A stretch of DNA of 64,000 nt from Patellaria atrata CBS 101060. Taxonomy: Eukaryota; Ascomycota; Dothideomycetes; Patellariales; Patellariaceae. Positions 34,191 through 46,665 of this stretch are shown here, piece after piece; positions within the stretch are counted from its first letter, which is position 1, and every line of letters starts with the position of its first letter. The notes under the pieces are model-generated. The model saw nothing but the letters and a program-made list of their open reading frames with translations. It was not told the origin of the DNA and did not search any database. Both the position numbers and the translations under genes were made by a program. Location: positions 77,707 to 141,706 of the forward strand of contig MU006117.1 in assembly GCA_010093705.1 (NCBI GenBank). The letters run 5' to 3'.

Positions 34191-35256
34191 TTAGAAACAG
34201 AAGACTTGATCCCCAAGCTTGCTGACGGGTTTCGGCTTCTCGTATCCCAACTCCGTCACAGCCTTCTTCATCGCTGAAACCATAGGCGGGGGTCCGCAGA
34301 CCAGGATCTTGATATCCTTAGCAGGTGGTGGGAGTTTCTCCTTTTTAAGGAATTAGCAAATATTATATCAGCACACTCACAACTCTCTTACAACAACTCA
34401 CCTTAATCATCTCCGGCGTCACAAACCCGATTCCGCCAGACCACTTCTCCGGCGGGTTGTTCAAGACGTAATAGACCTTGAAGTCCTCATCTTCCTTAAC
34501 CAGCGCATCCAAATCCTCCTTCAACAAAATGTCCTCAGGATTGACGTTCGCGAAGATCAAATCCAACCCAGTCCTATCATTTCCCCCGTTTCTTGACCTG
34601 CCTCTAATAACCGCCTTGACGATCTGCAACATAGGCGTGATTCCGGTTCCACCTGCAATCATGCCGATGCGCCTACACATGTTCGGAGTATACACCATCG
34701 CGCCCTTTGGTCCCTTGACTTTCATCGTGTCCCCGATTAGCAGAGAGGCCATATGCTTCGATATGTTGCCGGTCGGATAGGATTTTATGAGCAGGTCGAA
34801 GTGACCCGGGTTATCGTCAGAGGATATGGGCGTGTAAGAGCGCACGATCTCTTTGTCGGCTCCGGCGACTTTGGCGGCGAGGGAAATGTGCTGGCCGATC
34901 GGGAGGCCGAGGATGGAAGTTGGGCTTGGGAGAGCGAAGCGGTAGATGGCGGTATTATGCGACAGGATGGTCTTCTCTGTGAGCTCGAAAGTTTGGTACT
35001 CATTCGGCTTGAGGACTTTGCGGACGCCTGTGCAATTGCGATTGTTAGCAGTCTGGATGCGCTGGTTGAGGATATCGTGGGAGGGATTACGAGTACTCCA
35101 CATCTTCCACCCGCCGAGAAATACGGACAGGACGACGGCGTATGGAAGCCATTCTTTCTTTACGATCGCACAGCCTACTACGATCAGGACTCCGGGAATG
35201 TATATGCCGTTGATGTATTGGTGTGCCGTCCACGGAAGCTGTTGGGAGAACGACAT
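34191..35256 (-). CDS. CBR1: NADH-cytochrome b5 reductase, membrane-anchored
   Basis: Transfers electrons from NADH through FAD to cytochrome b5 for fatty-acid desaturation and sterol synthesis, and in yeast supports diphthamide formation, at the ER or outer mitochondrial membrane. Exons: 35256-35091, 35027-34402 and 34340-34191. The second intron (34401-34341) is obligatory; the first (35090-35028, GTAATC...CTAAC...CACAG) is 63 nt and stop-free, but removing it gives 313 aa and a better family match ([17 protein letters not shown]) than the 334-aa unspliced reading. Motifs: an N-terminal membrane anchor (residues 18-50), RSYTPIS (118-124, FAD), GGTGITPM (181-188, NADH), CGPPPM (about 279) and the terminal GDQVFCF. 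Cofactor-binding motifs are all intact. Confidence 0.95.
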
Positions 35257-35999
35257 CGGAGCTATTCCGCGCTTTTTTTTCGCAGACTTCTAAGGTGCGA
35301 GTACCTTGGGTATGCGAGAGAGACAATCCGGAGAGTGGAGCTAGAGATAATAATTAATGATATATCAATCAGATCTAGCGAGCGATTGCAGAGGTAGTGA
35401 AACTGATATACCCCGGAAAAGTGCGGTGGTGGTCCTTTAGATGCTCAAAAGCCGAGAATGATTTTTTGAAGGTTGAGACAAGCATGCGGACGCGGGTGTG
35501 GGGTCGGGAAAAAGATTGCGGTTATGGGAAAGATATCCGCATCCACCATCCCTTATCATCTTCAAGCTTCAACAGCCCATGCTAATTATATGCATCGTTG
35601 CCTATCATTCAGCGATAAAATGTGGACATCAACGCATATGAACTGACGCTAATTGAAGACAAGACCTAGGGCCAGGAAACCGATAACTTCGACACGCAGG
35701 AATTTGATACGTTGATTCAAAATAATAGAATCACTAAAGTATCTTATTCGAAGTCAATACGGTACAGCTGTTGTTCTACATAACATCGATAGAGCCAGTG
35801 AACCGAACCACCTCTTTACGATCAACAACCGAACCACAAAGATTTATATCAGGCTCTAATGGATGTCCATACAGTAGATAATAATCTAGCAATATCGAAA
35901 AGAACGCATCTTTCTATTTTCGGCCTTTCTATTCCATGAATTATGTTTCCACTCATTACTATTCTCCTATGTTGTATCCTACTTGTCTCAATTACGCAA
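35257..35999. other. Upstream region of CBR1
   Basis: No supported gene; rightward frames here are antisense to CBR1 or lack motifs. Confidence 0.4.
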
Positions 36000-37345
36000 T
36001 ATTGGTACATTTTTGTCGAACGTCGGAGAAAGCAAATTCAGTTATAAAGTAGTTTAAAGCTCAGATACAAGAGAAAGAACACGGGAAGGGAAGGGAAAGG
36101 ATGGAAAGAAAAGAATGGAAGGGGAGGGAAAATGAGGGACTATTATATACATGTAACAGAGGATGGAAGACCCATATAGTATGCAAGGTGCTTAAATAGG
36201 AAAAAGTCATTTCTATTGTCGAACGTCTGTCCAAACCCGTAAACCCAACCCATATATCTTGGACCTTACTATATAAACATGAACTTTAGCTCATACTCTC
36301 GATCGACACCGTTCGACCGCCCGTATCATTAACTAGGAAGTACATAAAAGTTACTATAGAAATAATCCGTACAGGTAAATCGATTTGACCGTCTGAAGAT
36401 TAAACATCATAAACTGCTTTTTACCAGTGGGTAACGCTCCTTTTCTTCACTGGGCTAAATCACATATTTTCTGTCGAACGTCTTAAGAATTGAATCGGTT
36501 TCAAGATACCCACAGTCAAGTGGATAACATATACCTATGCCATGCTCTTCCATTAGGGGACTTCGTTCGGGCGGCCGGCCCAATTAGGAAATAGCGACAT
36601 ATTTCATCGAACGTCTATCAACTTTCTGGATGTTTCTGCCTTAAAATATATCCCGAAAACAGCGGAATTCGGTGTTTTTCGGCATTATTTTGGCCGTCTT
36701 ATATATTCTAAGTAAGAGAAGATACCGTAAAGAACGTACTCCTAATTAAGAAAGAGTAATATAGTTCGTAGAACGCCTAGCTTTTTTTTCTAGTAGATCC
36801 GGTCCCGAAACGGGTCTAGAAAACAGGGGAATCAGGCTTTTTTCGATTGTTTCGGCCATTAAGCTTCTGAATCGGGAAATATAGCTCATTTTTTGTCGAA
36901 CGTTGTGAAGCGTAACCGGTTTTATGATAGGTATAGTCGCCTAAGGTGGGTATGCTATTAAGGGATAAGATGCCGTATATTATGATAGGGCACCTCGTGG
37001 GAGTGAGAGGTACACCTCCTGATCAGGCAATAGTAACACTTTATCATAGTATGTCTGGCATATTTCTGAACTGAGGTGAAACCGGTTTCAAGATACCTAT
37101 AGTCGATTGGAAAGGATTGACCTGTGCCACTGTCCGAGGGCTCATCGAGGATACTATACCTCCTAATTAGGAAATGGCAACATCTTTCGTAGAACGTCTA
37201 TTCCTTTTTTTCCGGTAGATCCGGCTCTCATAATAAGTCCACAAAGTCGGAGAATTCGATACTTTTCGGTTCTGTTTAGGGTCTTATAGATTCCTGTATA
37301 GGAGATATGGGTTCATTTTGTGTCGAGCGTCTTACTCGTTCAGCT
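36000..37345. repeat. Degenerate tandem array of about 130-160 bp monomers
   Basis: A junction motif close to GTCGAACGTC recurs at 36015, 36218, 36473, 36606 (ATCGAACGTC), 36768 (GTAGAACGCC), 36895, 37189 (GTAGAACGTC) and 37322 (GTCGAGCGTC), with a weaker one near 37048. It is usually preceded by CCTAATTAGGAAATAG-like sequence. Between junctions two body types occur: one with ACCGGTTTCAAGATACC (near 36493, 36907, 37077) and one with GTAGATCCGG and a T-rich run (near 36785 and 37205; a diverged form near 36640). Monomers are 60-80 percent alike by eye. The array stops some 40 bp from the stop codon of the membrane-protein gene that follows. Confidence 0.8.
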
Positions 37346-37386
37346 GCCGGGTCAATACGATAGCATTTCAGGAGCCATCATCTTAG

Positions 37387-40062
37387 CTATAGACAAGATA
37401 AAGGATTTTTAGCTCGATTACCGTCAGTCGCTTGGGCCGTTCCCTCTGTGCTAGGTCGTGGAGGGTTTGTTGAATCTGAAGGGCTCGGATCCGTATATTG
37501 TTTGTCTAATTGAGCCACCATATCCTTCGGTGACATACCAATGTATTTTTTTCGGATAACCCCCGGGATGGATGCCAAAAGAATGTCAATGGCTTTTCGT
37601 ACCTCAGGATCGCGTCGTCCAATGGATGGCGTGGCCAATGTCTTCATTTGAGACGGCATCAGCCCCTCTTTTTCTATATATCGCATGATCTGTATTTTCC
37701 ACGACTTGTAAATCTCACGCTCACTGTAAGGTACGACCTCCCCGTTCGTAAACGTGCATCTTAGGCTTCCGTTCTCTTCTACTCTGGTCCAACCACACTG
37801 TACTGCACTTAGTGACGGTTCCGTAACCTGGGTTGGGGGATGGCAAGCCGCGGATATTAGAGCGCTGCAGCTTCCAAGTATCGGTATGTCGTTGTTTCCC
37901 ACTTTTATCCAGCCTATGATCGCTAAGAGAAGGATTAGGGATATACCTGCACATATAATAACGAACATAGGGAGTAGAGAAAAGGCGCATGTGATGTAGA
38001 AGGGCTCGTCATCTTGGTCCACCGCAACTAAGAAATGCTCTGAGAAACCAACCAGTGAAGAAGTATAGAAATGATCATCAACGGAATACCGTAGCGATAA
38101 GGAACCTGGAGAAAATAGGTTCCCCGTTGTTCTTTCTTGGGAACTGTAGAGACCCGTAGCCCCTTCCTGTGCTTTACGAAATCGTGAAGTTCAAGAGTCG
38201 CCAGCATTGCAGTGAAGAGACCGTTGACGGTAAAGTAGATAAACGAAAGCGTTGGCTGAGCGAGATTTGCAATGATGGCGTTGATGAGGAGCCCTGAGAT
38301 CCCAATGTTAGGGACCTTCCATCCGGTAATGAGACCGATTGCTTTTACCTCACCGAATCCCATGTCTGTAAAATTCATCAAAATGAAAATTATACAGAGA
38401 AATACAAGAGGGTTAAGACTTACCTGGAACCAGATCGGTAGTAATACCAGTAGTACTGACCCCATATACTAACCACGTGGTCACGAGAATGATAGCGGTG
38501 AATAGCATGAAAACACAGAATAACCATCTTTTCCGGCTCGCGGCATCACCCAACCGTTGAGCTTTCGCAGATATCGACAATTGAGGTGGTGATCGCCACG
38601 CCCCTTTATCTTCCAATAATGCGTCCCTCGATAGGAAAAGCGTGCACGGTGTGGTGTTTTCATCCCCATATTCTAGAAAAGAACTGATCGCATCTCCTAC
38701 TGTCACAAGAGGAGACCCCTTCACCTTCAAAATTACCATCAACATGAGTACAACCTTGAAGAGGTTCATTACAAGTACAACTACCATGAGATGAAGACTG
38801 AATTGGACCTTGCAATGCTCTGGCTCTCGCGCTGCTAGACAATGGTCGACCTGGCTACCACCTGGTCCCGGCGCCCATTTGGTTGCGTTCTTCTTTATTT
38901 CTGGTAGTTTCGGGCTGCACATTTTACTACATTCACCGTAAGACACTCCGAAGTCCCGTTCTCCCTCTTGACAGATCCAGAACCATGGTTCTTTCCGACA
39001 TCTTACATAGGGTAGACCAGTGGCGAGAGTTATACCGATTTGAACGATATCGCCGGTTTCAAGCAAGGAATCCATCTCATCCTTTAGAACGAGAATAAGG
39101 GCACTCGAGCGGGACTCAAAATCGTGAGCGTAAGCTTGAATACAATCCGTGTTCTCTAGACGGATCAGAGAGCCGTTAACAGCTCTATCATGTAAGTTTT
39201 CTAAGATATCGTGGCCCTTAGAGGAGTAGTCTTCAGAGCTGTTAGTCTTTGCTTCCATGACTGATATTTATTATAAAAATGATGAAATGGGAACACACGA
39301 AAGCGAGAATTAAGAATATCATGTTGCGTTTGGTTCAGTCTATCCAGACTATCCACGTCCAGGAACCCTTTGGTGACGTAGATCAAATCATAGTCGCGAA
39401 CAGCAATTGTTGAGAATACTGCCGAGTTGTAACTTCAATGCATATATTAGTACATGATATGGGTTATGTTGAACTATGGCTTACAAGAGGTGCAATGGTA
39501 GGGAACTTATGGCTAAGCTGAACCACAGTAAAACTCGTGCCCAACCGATGGCAGAAATATTTCTCACACTGGGTACGCCTATATCGAGCCACCGTCCCTT
39601 CACATGTGCTTTATCGACGTCCAGTCTAGTTGGAGCTGACAAGCATTGCATACTGTAGTTGCTGGCTCCAAGTAGAAGGGAACTAAGGACATTTATGACA
39701 AGATGGATTCCGCTGTTAATATGGCTTGCTTTCGAACACTCGCCGTTGAAGAGGATGGCTCGGCCTTCGTAGCTGATTTGATGTCGAGCAAGGACCCAGA
39801 TCATTGCAGAGAAATTGATAGCAAAGCACAATGTTGTCGTAATTGCTCCAGATATGACACCAACCCTCCAACCGGCCAAGTTATGTCGTATTAGCCATTT
39901 GTCTAACTTGCAAGCTGGAAGAATTAAAATTCGCTTTAACCTATCGTATGTGCGAGTGAAAGCACTGGGCGAAGGTTTGTCATGATGCTGGTCTTTGGTG
40001 TCCTTCGGTTGACCTTGCGTTTTGCTCGCAGCGGTCGCTGTTGGTTCGAGGTGGGCAATCAT
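37387..40062 (-). pseudogene. DUF6536-type multi-spanning membrane protein, frameshifted
   Basis: A fungal polytopic membrane protein family of unknown function. Exon 1 is 40062-39485 (LAGWRVGVISGAITTTLCFA, then SNYSMQCLSAPTRLDVDKAH), the intron 39484-39433, exon 2 from 39432 (YNSAVFSTIAVRDYDLIYV). A second intron probably lies between about 39325 and 39256; its ends are uncertain. The following exon runs to 38424 (LIRLENTDCIQAYAHDF, WLVYGVSTTGITTDLV), the intron is 38423-38366, and the last exon starts at 38365 (MGFGEVKAIGLITGW, LLHWLVSQSI). There the frame breaks: an AAA run at 38033-38035 appears one base short, producing a stop, and the family sequence continues in another frame as FLVAVDQDDEPFYIT to 37387. 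About six to eight hydrophobic helices are evident. Either a recent one-base deletion or a sequencing error; everything else looks functional. Confidence 0.8.
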
Positions 40063-41753
40063 TGTATTATCAATGCGGCTGATATAATTTTTGACGTGTC
40101 TTGTGGAAGCAATTCGTAAGATCTCAACCCTTGATATAAGGTATCATAGAAACAGTATGTGTTTATATCACTCCTCTAGAACTACCTTGCAGTATGTTCA
40201 TAGCGGAGGTTATGTATGCGGAGTCACGTTGGCGGCAACGCTGGAAAAGAGACAGAATGGAACAAATGTGAACTTTGCGCGAACAATCAAGAATAGGAAC
40301 CATCGATAGTAATACCATAATGAAGAGTCTGGACTTAACTACTTAGATCAGATCGGTTTTTCTGTCTCAATGATATCATCGCCAGAATTTCATGGGTATA
40401 TATATATCATCGTACAAAGTTCAAGTCGGTTATCTCCAGTCGTGTAACCGTTGGATTCCGCCCTATTGTGAGGTGATGAAGTATGCCTCATGTTTAATTG
40501 GATGAAAGGTAATATAATCAGTTGGCCCAAATACTTGTTATAGAGACCCATGAACCTCAACATATTGCATAGTGTGTTATGCTGCAAGTATTGTAGCAAT
40601 CCCCATGCAAACTAGAAGATTTGGACTAAGTCCATTGATTGAAGCAAATTAAATGAAACTGTTGGAAATATGCGTAAGGACATCGAAGCTTGCGTTTGAA
40701 GATGAATATTTCTTGACTATAAACCGTAACACAAATTATACGTTATATGACTTTACCTTGGAAACGAATTCTCTTTATAAGCTCACGTGGACGCGTAAAT
40801 GTACAGCCAAAGACACTATGAAGAATGAAGAGAAACGACGTACCTATCCAATTCCTCAATCTGATAACTTTTACCAATACTTTTAGAACCACATTTCATG
40901 TATATTCAGTACATCAAGAAGTTATTCAGTCCTAACGCCAACATCTCTTCAATGCCCAACCGAAGTTGGATCTACGGACTTCTGAGGTAGAAAATCTAAA
41001 GCGAAACGTCTCCCTTGAAGAAAATCGTGAGATAAAATAAGAAGCAAAACTACAAGCCGCTTGATGACTTCTAGAACCCCCAGATCAGTGGCATTTTATT
41101 GCTGCTTTTTGGTTGCTACTTTGACCTGATGTTGATGAAAGGGCACCGGGAGTTACTCAATTCGGATACCTGTCTAGGTTAGTACCGGAGGATTTCGCGG
41201 GATTTTTTTTGAAGCGCAAGTGTCTTCGCTATGGGCTTGTTCTGTTTGATTCTAACATGGACTCTTTTGAGATATGATATCCACTCCGCTTGCAAAGATT
41301 TCCTATAGCGCCCACACGCCCAAGATTGACAGGGAGGCAACGTAATGCACCGAACCATACTATCTAGCAGTTTTTCAATTGACTTAATAGTACTTTTTGC
41401 GAGCTGATGACTGCAAACCTAAGCGAGAACCTTACCCAAAAGATATGGTACCTATCTTGGACTGGGGGGTTACCAGAGAATAAGTTCGAGGATTCCTGGT
41501 CAGGGTATTAAATTTTGGATATACATATTGTGTTTTGGGAGATATCGAGCTCCAAAATAATAGCCGTGGAATTAGACCTCAGGCCAAATTCTACCAAATC
41601 CGACTGGCTGTATTATTGTCAACGTATGTAAATATGGACCATGGATGGAGAAGATTGTATGCCCAAACTCACAATTGTCCACTTCATATTTTAACTGCCA
41701 GGACGATCTTCCCTCTCCAGAGTGTTCCCTTTCTCGAAGGAGTGATTCTCACA
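40063..41753. other. Intergenic region
   Basis: About 1.7 kb of AT-rich sequence with short frames that lack motifs. No gene or repeat supported. Confidence 0.45.
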
Positions 41754-42720
41754 TCATCCCCTATCCCCCATCCTCCAATAAATCTTCAACCTATCCAAAG
41801 ACCCCGGACTGCCCAACTGTGGCAAGTCCACTTTCTTATACCCGTCCACTACCATCCCAACAACCTCTCTCGCCTCATCTCTCTCCTCCTTCCTTTCGAA
41901 CCACCGCTCAAACTTGTCATGTCCGCCTCCTATCTCTTCCAAATCATTGACTACATATGCGGCTGCTTCTTTCCCCTTTAGGACTTCAGGGACAAGCACG
42001 TTGACTTCGAGGAAGGGGACGAAGACGAGGGTGGTGGGAGATATGATGTCGGTAGCGTTGGGGGGTTCTAGAACAGAGATACCGAGGGAGGTAAGGTATG
42101 TGCGGTCGACGGGGGAGTAGCGAGGCTCCTGGGCTATTGTTCTGATCTTCTTTAAAGGTGGTTGTGCTAGACTCTCGGGCGAGAGGTTGGGGGGAAGAGA
42201 TCTGAATTCGTTCACTATGTGCAACTACCTCATCAGCCTTGTCTATGATAAACCTACTGAGCGCAGAGCTCTCACATATATCCACGAGAATCAAAAACAG
42301 AGCGATTTGATCCATACTATCCCAACGTCCTTGCATATCTCTCGTGAGAGAGCCAGTTGCAAGACAGATTGCAGTATCAACTTCATACCAAAACGGTGTC
42401 TCCTCAGTCTCTACCCCAGCAGCCTTCCTCAATGCTCTAATTAGCTCCTCCCTCCTCCCATCCCCCTCTATCTTGCCTCTCTGCCTCTCAACCTCCTCCG
42501 CCAACTGTGCGACCGTATACCGATCCTCGCTCTTTCCCACAACACTCCCCTCATCTTCACCCCCAGCTCGCTTTTTCTTGCTCCTTGTCCTCTCACCTAC
42601 CTTACTTCCGGTCCCCGAATGCGTCACCAACGTCCAACCATCCTCAACCCCCACATTCACCCTCTTCATATGACCCCCTCTCAGTCCTCCACCCCCCTTC
42701 GCGGATGTGAAGTGGGGCAT
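41754..42720 (-). CDS. SRR1-like domain protein
   Basis: Exon 1 is 42720-42229 (164 codons), the intron 42228-42150 (GTAGTT...TTTAAAG, 79 nt, phase 0) and exon 2 42149-41754; 295 aa. The join gives IIDKADEKIRTIAQEPRYSP followed by VDRTYLTSLGISVLEPPN and LVFVPFLEVNVL, the pattern of SRR1 domains (named for a plant phytochrome/circadian protein; the yeast relative is Ber1). The first exon begins with a basic, Gly-rich segment (SKKKRAGGEDEG) that may be a nuclear signal, and holds WYEVDTAICLATGSLTRD, a likely first part of the domain. Without this splice the first frame runs into Pro/Arg/His-rich nonsense. Molecular activity in fungi is not established. Confidence 0.8.
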
Positions 42721-43513
42721 CTTGCAACTCAGCCTATGCAGGCCTTTAGGATCCGGGGCCCTAAGAGGGAGCAGAGGTGTTGAGCGGTGGCGTCGGATTG
42801 GAGAGGATGCGGTAGGGTCAAAAACGGCTGTGGAACGGGATACTATGTAGACATTGCTCGCGGTGCTACTTCAGCGAACTCGTGATCACCAGGAGCGTAC
42901 GCCGTCCTACAAATGTCTCGTGAAGCTTTCTTTCCGCGGCGTACGGAATGACTGAGACGCCCTTCTTCTCTAGCCGGTGGTTGTTCGTATAGAGTACGAT
43001 AGACGTCAAGTCAGCAGGACGGCAATATCTAACATATTCTAAAATGGGGTAGCACCGAGATGAGGTGAGAAGGTTGAGTTAAGGTTTGAAGAAACATCAA
43101 TAACCTCCCACGGTACGATATGCAAGTGCCAAGAGCATCACCCGTAGTGGGAAGGTCTGATCCACCTTCCACCTTCCGCCCGCTATTCCGCGAACAAGCA
43201 GCCCTTGAGGAGTGGAGCCCAAAAAGGGCAGGGCAAGGTTCTCGCGACTGACTGATCGATGGCGTATATATAAGTTCTGGGTCTCTAAGCGATAATCTCC
43301 TTGATAATAGCAGATCCTTCATTATCAAGAACATTTATTTTTGGAGATCTGATACCAGTACTGTATGAATTGTATTTGTCATATCCGCAGTATCCAACTG
43401 CTGTCCCCATGCGGAAACCGCTCAAAAAGGGCTTAAAAATTACTAAAGCGTACATAGTAGTACTGTAGGGTACGTAACATCATTTTGGATCACCTTAAAC
43501 CCTCCCCCACCCC

Positions 43514-43544
<31 letters not shown>

Positions 43545-43820
43545 AAAAAAGGAGCGGTGAAAAACGCTTCTCTTGAGACATCCACTTACATCCGGCTTGC
43601 CCCCGTGAAGCCACTCGGGAAAAACAGAGAGTGTGAGGAAAGGGTATCCTCCCGTAAGTTGAACGCCGTAATATCTACAATAAAGGTGGTTGAGGCTGGA
43701 AACCTTGCTCTTCTACCGTGGAACTCTGCCGATTACTCCGAATGAGACCCCTAAGACCTAGGCTTGCTGATGCTGTACAAAATTGCGAGAAAAATAAATT
43801 CACACTCGTGCTTTCTGGAT
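42721..43820. other. Intergenic region with a homopolymer block
   Basis: No supported gene. It contains an unusual run of 25 C followed at once by 16 A (43510-43550). Confidence 0.5.
43510..43550. repeat. C25-A16 homopolymer block
   Basis: Twenty-five consecutive C (43510-43534) followed by sixteen A (43535-43550), preceded by a further C-rich stretch. It may be real or a misassembled or low-quality join. Confidence 0.95.
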
Positions 43821-44676
43821 TCATATCCAAGCGAATGCGACCATGAGTGCTGATAAGGCCGGTAATACGTGGAGGATGCTGGACGGTAATAGGGATGGAG
43901 CGGCGTTGAGACTGCTCGTTGTGAATACGAGATTGAAGCTGATTTCCTTGCCCGGTTCTGTCGAGTTGCGGCAATTATCCTGGGTAACTTGCTCGACGTC
44001 TTCAGGTTCGGCGAATGTGATATCGACACACTATTTCAGGATTAGCATCTGTCTGGTTTCTGTTATGCATGATATGTGTCCTACGTTGTATAGGGCAGCG
44101 CCGTGCTGCGCAGTCTCGATAATTTGGATCGTCGCATTGTCACCAACCTGCACGCTCGCATTGACAGGAAGCGGAACCTGTGGAAAGCAGAATTCTCCTT
44201 TGTACATTTTATTTGAAGGACCGTTGATTCCGAAAACTGGCAACATAGGATGCGACATGTTCATCGGTTCATTTCCAAAGCCCATATTGATGTAAAATAA
44301 TGCTTGCGAATGTCCAGAGAACCATCCTGGTTGGACTCCTATCGCACCACCTTTAACTGGCCATTTCGTCCTGTTTTGCGAAGTTGGCATTCCACCACCT
44401 GATGTCATTTATTAGTCTGCATTTTGAGCCTCAGGAGTCGAAGTTCAACATACATGGATACATCCATTGCTGCCCGTAGGGAAAGGTAGGTGTCTCAGTA
44501 GTTGCATTCCAGTTAATGCCTAATGAGCCAGGTGGAATTTGTGGTGGATCTGTCCCCTCGACTGTACCGTTGCTGTGTAGATTGTTCCCTCTCCAGCCCG
44601 GATATGTGATGACTGTGTGGGCTGCGACGAAGGTCCAGGTGGTCGTGAGAGCGACGAGGGTGGAAAGCCTCATCAT
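43821..44676 (-). CDS. X325/BIM1-like copper-binding secreted protein, GPI-anchored
   Basis: Exons: 44676-44454, 44398-44085 and 44030-43821; introns of 55 and 54 nt; 248 aa. A signal peptide (MMRLSTLVALTTTWTFVAA) is followed directly by His20, so the mature protein starts HTVITYPGWRGN, exposing an N-terminal histidine as in lytic polysaccharide monooxygenases. The rest matches the LPMO-like X325/BIM1 family: YPCGGMPTSQNRT (C made across the first splice), GWFSGHSQALFYINMG (second copper His), FCFPQVPLP and LYNCVDITFAEP (likely Asp ligand, made across the second splice). In Cryptococcus, Bim1 binds copper for uptake; related proteins are not known to cut polysaccharides. A hydrophobic tail (ILHVLPALSALMVAFAWI) after a Ser-rich stretch indicates a GPI anchor. 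Confidence 0.9.
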
Positions 44677-46665
44677 GGCGGCTAAGCGGTTCCTGAGACG
44701 GATAACGTTTCTCTTTCCTTCTTTGAGTCCTCACAAGCACGAAACACTTTGGATTGCAAAGTGTAGCAGTGAAATGTGTTTTGAAGCAAGACGACAAGCA
44801 ATAATAGCAGGCTCAGCTGGGTGAAAGGGTTGGCAGCGGGGAGTATTTGATTATACATCTCTCTTGGGCTGGCCCTGAGCCCGTGTGATGGATTCGCATT
44901 TCGCAGCGCAGAGAATCAGCCTTTCCCCTTCTGTGCATCGTCTTCTTGGGCTTCGTTCTGTGAGCCACTCGGTCGGTTGACAAGGAAATCAAAAAAAGGC
45001 GGCCAGTTGCCCATGTATCCCTTGTTTCCCTTTGAGTTGTTGAACATCGAGGGGCCTGTGAGCATGCAAAGCAACCATAGCGGCGAATAAGGTTCTGAGG
45101 TGATATTGCCTTAACAGGGACGAGCATGATGGTGTTCCGAGTATCTGACCATTCAGAGAAGAAACTGCATAGTATGTCAGAACGCTACAGTGGGATGACG
45201 GGAACGCTATTCCCGACAAGAACAAGCGTAAAGGGGGAGAAGATACAATGAATGCCGTAAAAGCTTATGATTCGCAGAGAGCTTGTTGAAAAGAGTGTGA
45301 ATTCTGTGGAAAAAGAGATCAAGGCATTAAGCCCCCAGGGCCGAAATTCAACCTCTTCCACCCTTCGGCTAAAGGTGTGATAGGTTATGCTGTCGTGCTT
45401 GTGTAGCCAACCAACCAAAGCAACACCAAGACCGCCTTCCGGAAGGGCCTCGATACCGTAGAACAGAGTTGCATCTTTTCTGCTGTAAGCGCCCGGATAT
45501 TGCCTATCACTCACCACCATCCTCGTTCATGACGCATCTGTAGAACTGCCCAGAGCGGTACAGCACAGTAAGATGCTTCTTGAACTCTTGTCCGTCCACT
45601 GCGGCCCCATAACTAACCTTCGCCGTAAAACAAAATCGTCCCTATCGGGGACAATCAAGCAAGATAGAGGTAGTCCGGTACCTTGGTGATGGTATAGTTC
45701 TATATGAACGCTTGAAGCCTTTCACGTGTGCCGGGTACTTGCATGTAAACGCGCGACTGAGCGTACTATACACCACTATCACGCATCGTCACACGAAATC
45801 AACGTTGAACGTAGTTCAAGAAAGCCGTTGTGGTCGTAGTTTTGCAGAATAGCTGTGTCTCTTGAGGAGAACGAACGATTTGCACACTCTTGCGACTGGT
45901 CCCTGGATCGGTCCATTTCGAACATGTCATAGATCGTTTATCATCATCACATATCTAGACGCTTTCTGTCTTCTTCAAGTAATTGAACTATTGAATCAAT
46001 ATACTGCTGCTTTCCGTGTCAATCGTGCTAGCTAGAGGAGGATATGATTCTTGCTGGGAGGTGAACCTCCCCCAATGGCATCAGTAATTGCGAACAAGTC
46101 TGCATGCGAGAAGGAGGCGCACCAAGAATGAGTCCAGAACAACAACAATCGAGCTTTGAAAATCCGGAAATCTGTAAGCTCAAATCGGAAGAAAGAGAAA
46201 TGAATCATTTTCTGGCAAATACATGTGAATGCTGGCTTAGGACTGGTTGAAATCATCATTCACTTTCAAGATAATTCAATAAGCGCGCTTCAGCTTGAGC
46301 GTCCAAGAATTCCATAGGACGTTGGTTTTGCCTTATGATAGAGGATGACAAGCAATTTCTCAACTCATTATCATCGACTTGATGTGAAAGTTGAAGGTAG
46401 GACAACGTTTGAAGATGAACCTGAAGTCCTTTGCTCATCCATCGCCGTGACTTCCTAATTAAAGACCCTTCGATTGCCTAAACGACCACACCACCTAAGG
46501 TACAACGTATACCCGACTCCAAAGTGTACAAATTAAGGTAAGGAACTGGGTATTGTGCGATTATGCAACGCAAATCATCGAAACTTGCAGTCTATACACT
46601 CCACTACTCCTCCTGTACGTTGTACCATAAGTACCGTACATACAGTACCTTAATGTACTATACAA
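44677..46665. other. Intergenic region
   Basis: About 2 kb with no supportable gene. A leftward 60-codon frame at 46256-46438 (NELRNCLSSSIIRQNQRPME, DAQAEARLLNYLESE) reads like protein but has no match I can name; the frames at 44813-45520 are featureless. Confidence 0.4.

Noticed and set aside
45185-45520. 111-codon leftward frame with hydrophobic residues
   Set aside because: No conserved motif, no consistent exon partners.
46256-46438. 60-codon leftward frame with helical, charged composition
   Set aside because: Reads like protein but is too short and has no neighbouring exon or known motif.
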